Source: Planoprotostelium fungivorum
Lineage: Eukaryota > Evosea > Variosea > Cavosteliida > Cavosteliaceae
Direction: 5' to 3'
NCBI GenBank assembly: GCA_003024175.1
Contig: MDYQ01000020.1
Location: 306,844 to 370,843 of the forward strand
Length of the DNA stretch: 64,000 nucleotides
Both the position numbers and the translations under genes were made by a program. The notes under the pieces were generated by a model. That model was not told the DNA's origin. It worked only from the letters and a program-made list of their open reading frames with translations, and did no database searches. This document shows, piece by piece, positions 56,650 to 64,000 of the stretch. Within the stretch, counting starts at the first letter, position 1. Each line of letters begins with the position of its first letter.

Positions 56650-57897
56650 GTGGAAGTTTTTATGCATACATTGTATGGTGTTATACACAAACTTGGACAA
56701 CTGCAAGATCCATACCATTTCACTGGGTTTGTCAGATGCAGTTTGTACTACACACAGGAGCAGAGAGAGCTCACCAAGAACTTTCCACCTCTACCAGAAA
56801 AAGTACAACTAGATGAATCAGTACAAGTGTCAGGCTATATGGATTATCTCAGGTCTCAACTGAAAACCAAACACAACAAGATTACCTTGCAGACAGAGAA
56901 GCTAATGTACAATTTGTGTCCAAAAGACAACTATTGCATCTATTCAGAGACTTTAAAATACCTACTAGAGAACAATCTATGCTGTATCAATGACATATAT
57001 GAGGTGATTGAACAACCCATAGACTATGTACTAAAGGATTATGTACAGGATATGACAGCTAACAGGCAAAAGGCTGAAGATGGAATCTACCAGGGTAAGC
57101 AGACATCAGATGACAATTTAGTCACAAAAAGCAGTTCTGAAAAAGAATTCTTCAAGCTTATGGTGAACAGTGGATTTGGAAAAATGCTACAATCAGATGA
57201 CAAATATAACAAATCACTTCTTATACACTCACCTGAGTCCTTCATGAAACAAACTATAGGCAGGACAATAACAGACTGGAGTATCATGAGACATGCAGAT
57301 AAACAACATAAAGGATTGATAGAAGTTAGGCTACAAAAAAACAAATGTAATATGAAGAGTGCAAAACATGTAGGATCAGCTATATTATCATGGAGTAAGG
57401 TGTTAATGTTAGACTTTGTGTATAATTGTTTGTATCAGCATTATGAGAAAACAGAAGTGGATCTCCTGTATACAGACACAGATAGCATATACATGCAGGT
57501 TAAAGCATCCAGCTGTGAAGAATTCAAACAGAGATTCCCTGATCATTTACAAAAGCTGCATTTTGCTGCACCAGGGGATATAACACCAGATAAGATGAAG
57601 CTGGAATGTGAACTGCAAGAAGCTATCTTTGTGAAGCCTAAAACATACAGTTATGTGAAGAAGGATGGCAAAGAGGATGTTAGAAATAAAGGAGTGGTGT
57701 TGAGCCAGAACAAAGAGGTATTGATATTTGACAGTTATAAGAGAGCAGTGTTCTCAGATGACCTGATCATGGCAAAGAACACTCTGATTAGAAAAACAAT
57801 ATGTAATAATAAACTCTCCATGTATACAATGACAGTAGACAAGGCAGCTGTGTCATTATACAAATATCCAGCCAATGCTGGTCACAGAGAACAGTAG
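56650..57897 (+). CDS. Protein-primed family-B DNA polymerase, C-terminal part
   Basis: The frame has FFKLMVNSGFGKMLQS (motif B, KxxxNSxFG) and LLYTDTDSIYMQV (motif C, YTDTDS, the catalytic Asp pair). A conserved KPKTYSYVKKDGK follows. These are landmarks of PolB of Polintons, adenoviruses and linear plasmids. The N-terminal exonuclease and motif A (DxxSLYP) are not found upstream; the frame starts in unrelated sequence and has 415 codons, against about 1,000 usual. So the polymerase is truncated. The 5' part has YMDYLRSQLKTK and CIYSETLKYLLENNLCC. Confidence 0.85.
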   Translation: MEVFMHTLYGVIHKLGQLQDPYHFTGFVRCSLYYTQEQRELTKNFPPLPEKVQLDESVQVSGYMDYLRSQLKTKHNKITLQTEKLMYNLCPKDNYCIYSETLKYLLENNLCCINDIYEVIEQPIDYVLKDYVQDMTANRQKAEDGIYQGKQTSDDNLVTKSSSEKEFFKLMVNSGFGKMLQSDDKYNKSLLIHSPESFMKQTIGRTITDWSIMRHADKQHKGLIEVRLQKNKCNMKSAKHVGSAILSWSKVLMLDFVYNCLYQHYEKTEVDLLYTDTDSIYMQVKASSCEEFKQRFPDHLQKLHFAAPGDITPDKMKLECELQEAIFVKPKTYSYVKKDGKEDVRNKGVVLSQNKEVLIFDSYKRAVFSDDLIMAKNTLIRKTICNNKLSMYTMTVDKAAVSLYKYPANAGHREQ

Positions 57898-58046
57898 TAA
57901 ATGTGCAGACATTGGTCTTCCAAAGGGAATGTAAGCTTGACAGAACAAAGAACACACTCGGGTAAAAAGGAACCTTTTTTTACCCGATACGTAAACACTG
58001 CGGGTAAAAAACAAAACACACGCAATTTGTGGTTCTTTATATTTAT

Positions 58047-58523
58047 CTACTGATCGGTGTCCTCATCCAGGTTAATATGGGAAATATCCCTCTGAACACC
58101 CTCTATATAGAGCTGAAGGCCAGGGGTGGCAGGACCGGCAATCATTTGGCGTTTGGGTCCAGGCTTGGCGGCAAAAGGGACTGCTCCACCAGATTTAATT
58201 TGGGCTTCTATCGCCTTCAGCTGGCGATCCTCCTCAACGCGTCTGTCCTGCATAGTCCTCTTCAGGCGACGAAACTCACGCTGATTAGCGTCCTTGATGG
58301 TCTTATACTGTCTATAATTTCCAAGGAGCTCTTCGTACGCATACTGGTGTATTAAAAGGCCCTGAAATCTGGTGTAGCTCTCACGGAGAGTGGTTTGTAA
58401 TTTCTGTTGCTCTCGCGCGTTTCGTTCAGCGAAGAAAACTCGCACCTGCGAATGCGAATCTGAAGAAAGAACGAAATTGAACACAATCACATCACAATGG
58501 ACAACACGACACCTACCGTTCAA
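58047..58523 (-). CDS. Coiled-coil protein, minus arm of a divergent pair in the element
   Basis: Reads VRVFFAERNAREQQKLQTTL, LLIHQYAYEELLGNYRQYK, REFRRLKRTMQDRRVEEDRQ and ends VQRDISHINLDEDTDQ. A charged helix over most of its length, no signal peptide. The first codons may be separated by an intron ending ttctttcag at about 58462. GC content is higher than in the element core. Function unknown. Confidence 0.55.
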   Translation of the reverse strand: MNGRCRVVHCDVIVFNFVLSSDSHSQVRVFFAERNAREQQKLQTTLRESYTRFQGLLIHQYAYEELLGNYRQYKTIKDANQREFRRLKRTMQDRRVEEDRQLKAIEAQIKSGGAVPFAAKPGPKRQMIAGPATPGLQLYIEGVQRDISHINLDEDTDQ

Positions 58524-59274
58524 CCCACTCTCAGCCAGCTCCTCCCAATGGCTGCATCAGATCAATCCAAATCCTTCATTGGTCACCTCGATAATGCAAG
58601 GAGGATACCGTCCAGACAATGAAGATACTTCAGACTTTCTGGGCTCTAGCACAAAACGAGGGTGCTCGTCTCGTATCTGCTGAACAACGCCTCAACAGGT
58701 GTGCTGCGGCGTCAGAGGAAATGCTTGGACAGACCGACGCTCTCGTTAATCATCTTCTTGAAAACGGCCTCTTCGAGTTCAACCTCCCTCCTGCTCTCTG
58801 GGTGGACCCTAATTCACAACAATATCAAGATACGTACAACGACCTTGCCACTCAATACCAAGCTGCCAAGACGTGCCGCAAGGACATCACGACAAGAAGA
58901 AAACAAACAGACGAACCGAAGATGACCACACGTGCAGGAACCAAATTCGACTCGAGCAGGTGATTCCCATCTCTCGATCATACCGAGTAACCTTCTATAG
59001 TGATGACGAGGACCCCAAGTTCGTTACCCAAGGTCGAATTCGCCGCCTCATTGAAAGCACCAACTGGTCAGAGAGGAGAAAAGGCTTGGCTAACGGTTGG
59101 TTGGTTGAAACGAGCGAAAGAGAGGTGAGTTTGGAAGTATAATGATCACACTTACATCTTTAGATGATCGAACTCGGACAGAAGACCGATGCCGCCATCC
59201 TCGCTCACCTCAACACGATTGTGGGAAGTCTGAACATTTCAATTCAATTGTTGAATGATACAGTAGGTCAGTAG
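58497..59274 (+). CDS. Plus arm of the divergent pair, unrecognised
   Basis: MDNTTPTVQPTLSQLLPMAA opens it. After an unsolved join at about 58610 comes ILQTFWALAQNEGARLVSAE, AASEEMLGQTDALVNHLLEN, LPPALWVDPNSQQYQDTYND; a GTGATT intron (58959-59001) gives SDDEDPKFVTQGRIRRLI, NWSERRKGLANGWLVE, and a last exon MIELGQKTDAAILAHLNTI to a stop at 59274. About 230 residues, soluble, helical. It is less decayed than the replication genes nearby, so it may still be expressed. No family recognised. Confidence 0.6.
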
Positions 59275-59698
59275 GAGGAGACAGGCGAGAAAGGACGATC
59301 CGCGACTGTTGGTCCTAGCGGCAGCTCAAGCGAAATGGCCTGGCATTCTAATAAATTCTTAGAAACTGTCCATTTAGTATATCAATTGACTTAAATTGTT
59401 GATTTTGAACTTGTCTATTAATATAACTCTTGAGAGATGAAATATTTTAAACTCGTTACAGGAAAGCAAACAGAATACCTACAGGTGTGCCAATAGCCGT
59501 CTATATTTGTACAGTTCATGTGCTGTAATTTCCACAAAATTGAGCAGCATACTGAAGCACAGTGCTTTATTTTGTACGTTAGAATATTGTCTATCCAGTG
59601 CACAAAGCATGTTTTGAGCAGATGTAAAGAGAAACACAACACTCAAGGCCCACCCACAAACCCTCATTAGCCTCCTATGCCTCACAGATGCTCTGAGC

Positions 59699-59790
59699 AC
59701 ACAAAAGCTTATAAATGTTTTGCAGAGAATTTACAAACTGATGACAGGAAGCAAGCATTCAGTGTGTGTTGAGTTGTAGATAAATCCGCT
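59699..59790 (-). repeat. Right terminal repeat, inner part
   Basis: Exact complement of 52668-52759 over all 92 bases by eye. Such perfect identity next to decayed genes suggests recent gene conversion or a young insertion. Confidence 0.85.
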
Positions 59791-60255
59791 CAACTCGGTT
59801 CTTGACCTTCCAGGTTCTCCCGCAAATCCGACGAAGAGACCCCGTCAGATTATGTCCCCTCAACAATAAATACACCATTTTCTTTTCCTTTTTTTATTTT
59901 TCACAGAACATTCCATTGAGCCAGCGCTGGCCTGCCCACGATGCACGATTGAATCACTAAAGATACCTCTCGATTCTTTATTAACAACAGCGTGATCCAG
60001 GCACAGGTCCAGAGCCCAGGGAAGGTGGTTGAATCGCTCGTCATGCACTGCTCGGCATATGCGTCGTACAGCGTGCGTCGGTCGGCGTGCATCGCTGGGC
60101 GTGCGTCATTTGGTGTGCATTGGCATGATTGAATCATCCAGCCCCGCAGTAGGATGAACCTGTGGCAAAGACAGTTGGTATAATCTCACCTCGTGTAGTT
60201 CAGTCTCTATGAACGTCGATTTGAGGAAGGTCAAGAACCGAGTTGAGCGGATAAC
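59791..60255. mobile_element. 465-bp foldback insertion inside the right terminal repeat
   Basis: It separates ...taaatccgct from ataataccc.... Its ends form a 26-base inverted repeat, 59786-59811 and 60225-60250 (ccgctcaactcggttcttgacc... and its complement). The interior has no ORF and contains a run of gtgcgtc-like words at 60060-60120. A small non-autonomous foldback element or the product of a hairpin-mediated rearrangement. Confidence 0.7.
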
Positions 60256-60341
60256 ATAATACCCTCTTTTTATATGATGGTAATAAACTCGTCTCTATTT
60301 TCCTATTCTTCTCGTTTTCCGAAAGTGGGAAGATCATCAAG

Positions 60342-61838
60342 ATGAATGAAGGAGATAATTCTGCATCAAAGGAAGCACCAGCCAATAAGGAGGAATCAGC
60401 GGTTCCTACACGAACGGAAGAGGAAGTGAATCTATGCAAGCAAATGATGGAGGCAGCATCAGCTGGCGACAATGCCACGGTGGAACTATTGCTGAAGAAG
60501 GGTGCCGATGTCCATTATCGCGATGATAAGGGTGAGATAGCCAATTTTCCCTCGATTATAATCATTCATTGTGGTAGGTAGAGGACCACTTCATCTGGCT
60601 GCAGCAGGAGGACATTTGGAGGTTGTGCAGAATCTTATTCTGTCTGGCCATCCGTGGAATGAGGTGCGCATCGGGGTAATCGCGAGACTCAACGATGCGA
60701 ACAGGTTGATAACGAAGCGAAGAGCGCAGGAGAATATGCAGAAGAGAACGGCCAAGATGATGTATACAACTTTTTATTAGAGGAAGGTTGCGACTCAATC
60801 TCATCTCATGTTACAGTACTGACCCATTATAGGATGCAGAGTTGAATTATTGTTCAACATTCTCGAGGCTCAAGACGATGATGATGATGAAGGTTATTCT
60901 TAATGAATTGTTCAGCTGTGTGACGAACAAATAGAGGAGGAAATTGAAGAGAAGAAAGAAGGAGGCGAAGAAGAGAAGGAAGAGGAAGCCGTCCAAGAGC
61001 CGAGAGAAAAGAAGAAGAAGGTGGCACCGAACCAAGATTACCTCGATCAGAAGCTCCACTACAGTGAAGACAAGCTGTTAGACGAAGAGGACAATGCCGT
61101 CATGATGAGGTGAGGGAGGTCGACAGCATGAAAATTGAGATTTGGATAGCTGGGAGGGACCACTGATGGAAAAGCATGCAGAATTGATGTGCACCCGAGA
61201 GGGGATGCACGTCATGAATGTTGGCTTCGGTTTAGGTCTTGTCGATGAAGCTCTGCAAAAGTGGGTTCACTCTTCACGAGATGATCATCGACTGATGAGA
61301 CGGATAGATACAAGCCGGCCAGCCATACCATCGTAGAGGCCCACCCAGATGTGTATGCGAGAATGCTGGAGCTGGGATGGGACAAACGCCCGGGAGTCAA
61401 GATCTTATTCGGAAGGTGATTCATCCATCTCTACCAGACTGAATATCTTGGCAGATGGCAAGACGTCGTACTTCAGATGGAAACGTACGATGGAATCTTC
61501 TTCGACACCTTTGGAGAGTTTTGGAAGGATCTGAGACAGTTCTGTGAGTTGGTGCCCTCCATTTTGAACCCCGGTGGTGTATATTCCTTCTTCAATGGCC
61601 TCGGTGGTTCCAATCCATTCTTTCATGCAGTGTACTGCCGTATCGCTGAGATGGAGATGCTTCAGATGGGTCTAGAGACGACGTATATCAAAGTGGAAAT
61701 GGAGGAGCCCACTGATAAGGTGAGATGGAATGTGATCGGTGTGGCTGAATGATCAAGGCGTGGGATGGAGTAGCGAGGAAGTATTTCACATTAAACCATT
61801 ATAATCTGCCAATGTGCAGGCTCATAGATGATGTTTGA
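60342..61838 (+). CDS. RMT2-like arginine N-methyltransferase with ankyrin repeats
   Basis: Exons give MNEGDNSASKEAPANKEESA, MMEAASAGDNATVELLLKKG (ankyrin-like) and GPLHLAAAGGHLEVVQNLIL (second ankyrin unit), then an acidic, Lys/Glu-rich linker. The methyltransferase part follows: LMCTREGMHVMNVGFGLGLVD (SAM-binding G-rich loop), HTIVEAHPDVYARM, GIFFDTFGEFWKDLRQF and LNPGGVYSFFNGLGG. This order is that of RMT2 (protein Arg N-delta methyltransferase) and related GAMT-like enzymes. RMT2 methylates a ribosomal protein. The first Met is 58 bp from the element's target duplication, so the Polinton lies in the promoter or 5' UTR. Stop at 61838, 30 bp from the convergent chitinase stop. Confidence 0.85.
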
Positions 61839-61868
61839 ATAAATCAATGATGAGTGATGTCTATTGTT

Positions 61869-63976
61869 TCAACAGTTCTTCAACTCTTTCCAGATGAAGT
61901 CCGAGATGGTGGTGCTGGGTTCGATCAACCAGAGCATTCCTCCCAAGTAACCCTTCTTCTTCAAGAAATCAGTCTTGTACTTGATCGAAGTGGTGTTTTC
62001 AAATGTTGCAAAGTTCTTTCCCCAAGTAGCGTATGGCATCTGCATCTGTCAGCTTCTTTTTTATTCGTCTTAGTCACCTTGGCTTTGTCATCCCAGAATT
62101 GTTTGTAGCCAGCAGGGGGATTTTTCTTCAAGCTGTCGACATCAGAGGCGGACAGAGTACCGGGTGAGGCAGCGCCTGCGAGCGATGAATAAAACGAGAT
62201 AAATATACATACGCACATTTTCCAGTGGCTCCAGGATTGTGTGCGGGGACACCATTGGCCGTCACGTTACCATCAACCTTGATGAATGTTCAGCACATCT
62301 TCTTCGAATAATCTGATCTACCGTCCAAGTTGTTCCATAGTTAGCAAACCCATATACCAGCTTATTGACGGGGACTCCTAATCATCGTCAACCAATATCT
62401 CATCCGATGATTTACCTCTCTTGACGTATGTGTCCATGGTGGTTTCAATGCTACCCGGACCGCTCAGGGGTGCAAGGGGACCAGTTTCTCCTGACCAAGA
62501 TCCAAAGTAGTCATAATTCATCACGTTGATAAAGTCCACTGTCGTATTGTTGAATCTTCTGCATCTACACGTGACCCACCATATTGAATCCATTTCTCAG
62601 GTACATATTGAGGTAAGTAGTAGGCTGAGGGACCCGCAGTGGTGAGTAAATTCTCTCTTCCAATGGCCTTGCGTATGTTTTTAAACAACTCGACGACTTT
62701 GCTCTGTTCTCCATCTGTGGGGAACTCCCAATCGATATCGATGCCGTCCAGCTGATGAGGTCGTCAGAATTCTGATGATGAATCGTAGCGACCCACCCTG
62801 TACTTGTTCATCCAAGGTCTGATGGACGCGTAGAATTTGTTCGAGGCCTTGGCACTATTGATCAATTGGGACCAAGGTTTCGTACCAAAACCACCACCAC
62901 CCAGGGACACCAGGATCTTAATCTTGGGGTTTCTTCTCTTCATAGCGACGACTCTGTCGATTAATTTCGCATCCAAATCTTTCAATTGTCCCGAAGTGGG
63001 ATCGAATGATCCAAAGGCAAAGTTGATGTGAGTGTAACGGTCGGCGGGTATCTAAACGTCTTATGATGGATGGTCACCGAGTGTGGCTCACCTTCTCGGG
63101 GGTTATGGGACAATTGTTGTTGACCGTCCAATCAGCATAATAGCCCACAAGATATCCTTTGCTCTTCGGTGTGGGCTGTGGTCTCGCTGAAACTGGATCA
63201 GTATGAATGAGATAGGCGGTACCACTCACTTGTGGGCTGGGGTGAAGAAGTGGTGTTCACTGTGGAGCTAGTTGTGGTCGTACCCCAGCAGCCAGAGAAA
63301 CAGCCCTGATTGAGTCAGCACCAGCACGATTTTGATTTGATCATCTCTCACCTTGCTCTTGTCACAGTGGTCGGCAGTGTCTCCGCAGCTGCAGGAAGTT
63401 GAGAAGGAAGACTTCAGAAGGAGACTCACTATCCATACTGAGAGCAGCACGAGCCAGACGATCCGTCGCAACCATTCAATTGACAACCGGTGAGAGTGGA
63501 AGTAGGTCCGTTAGTGGTGGACTGCCCACAGTTCGAATAACAGTTGGCTTGACCGCAATAATCCGCAGTAGATCCGCAACTGTGGATGTGAGACACGATA
63601 TTAATGTTCAACTCCTCACTATCCGTAGATACTACAGCATTCTCCAGAGTTCGGACAGCCAGAGATCTGGCACCCAGTCAGAGTTCCCGTTGTGGACGAG
63701 GAAGATGTCGATGCGGAGGAGGACGTGGCAGAAGTTGATGTCTTCAGACACTGTCCAGCAACACAGCCATCTCCACAATAATCGGTGGTGTTGCCACAGC
63801 TGATGGAAAATTAGTCTTGATGCTCGATGGACAGTTCCTATGACGGTTGCTCACTATCCATATTGAGAGCAGCAGACTCCAGTAGCGGGTGTGCAGGCGC
63901 CATCGCCACAGGTGATATCAGCTGATCCCAAGAGGGCTCCAAGAGAAAACAATAGAAAAAGAAGTGGCGTTTTCAT
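61869..63976 (-). CDS. Secreted GH18 chitinase with three chitin-binding modules
   Basis: MKTPLLFLLFSLGALLGSAD is a signal peptide. Three CBM18-type modules follow, with CCSQYGYCGNTTDYCGDGC, CCSIYG...CGSTADYCG and CCSQYG...CGDTADHC motifs joined by Ser/Thr-rich linkers. The catalytic domain reads GYLVGYYADWTVNN, HINFAFGSFD, KILVSLGGGGFG and LDGIDIDWEFP, i.e. the GH18 DxxDxDxE motif with the acid Glu in place. Then NVMNYDYFGSW and LWLIEPSTTISDFIW. About 500 residues, about 12 introns. The enzyme would bind and hydrolyse chitin outside the cell or in food vacuoles, fitting fungus feeding. The last intron at about 62045-62085 was placed to keep the TIM-barrel frame. Confidence 0.93.
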
Positions 63977-64000
63977 TGTGTGGCCTTGAGAATGACCAAC

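Larger units (their letters stand above)
52644..60279. mobile_element. Decayed Polinton/Maverick-type element
   Basis: The 7.6-kb element starts catcatataaaa and ends with its complement; 24 bases match perfectly at each end (52644-52667 and 60256-60279). A 5-bp gtaat lies outside both ends (52639-52643, 60280-60284), the target duplication expected for these elements (5-6 bp). It encodes a protein-primed family-B DNA polymerase (C-terminal part) and a retroviral-type integrase, the two defining genes of Polintons/Mavericks and polinton-like viruses. No capsid, protease or ATPase was recognised. At 7.6 kb it is about half the usual 15-20 kb. The backbone is AT-rich; one divergent gene pair at 58.0-59.3 kb is GC-richer and more intact. 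Confidence 0.85.

Overview
The window is nuclear DNA of a small, gene-dense eukaryote. Almost every gene is cut by many short introns, mostly 35-60 bp, with a very uniform GTGAG donor. Genes sit tens to a few hundred bases apart on both strands. The Ras protein is strikingly like dictyostelid RasG/RasD ([12 protein letters not shown]-loop, [17 protein letters not shown] stretch). With the two-gene neighbourhood of a CBM18-rich GH18 chitinase and an RMT2-type methyltransferase, this suggests an amoebozoan, perhaps a free-living fungus-eating protostelid. That assignment is inference. All gene models were spliced by eye.

Layout. 0.5-2.6 kb: a weak ORF and an MscS-type channel. 2.7-6.2 kb is an accessory island: a 43-bp perfect palindrome, a relic of a mobile-element ORF, an HNH-nuclease-like fragment, a 130-bp MITE, a small cassette gene (A) and a solo terminal repeat. 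6.3-36.8 kb is core genome: a giant LEA-like repeat protein, FOP/CEP43-like centrosomal protein, cyclin L, an eIF4B-like factor, Mpv17/PMP22, Ras, a Gln-rich Cys/His protein, TMEM14-like, TMEM209-like, a J-domain/multi-TM/MYND protein, a TPR-SGNH protein, YjbQ, a carbonyl-reductase-like SDR, a PPIL2 cyclophilin, alkaline ceramidase and a TPR protein.

37-44 kb: a class II Fic protein whose one long intron holds a 196-bp repeat, an unknown gene with a frame break, a HEAT-like protein and a P450 that loses its frame at the heme motif. 44.4-52.6 kb is the second accessory island: a solo terminal repeat, a second MITE, cassette gene B with a partial duplicate at a one-base N, a BORC-sized unknown gene, the Integrator nuclease INTS11, cassette gene C and a head-to-head effector-like fragment that holds the second 196-bp repeat. 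52.644-60.279 kb is a decayed Polinton/Maverick (PolB, broken RVE integrase, 24 bp + 92 bp inverted ends, 5-bp target duplication), with a foldback insertion in its right end. 60.3-64 kb holds the RMT2-like and chitinase genes.

Most worth a second look are the three cassettes (A, B, C), which share 5' and 3' flanks but carry unrelated coding cores, and the 196-bp repeat that behaves like an intron or sits inside one. Both are placed in the same islands as Polinton debris.
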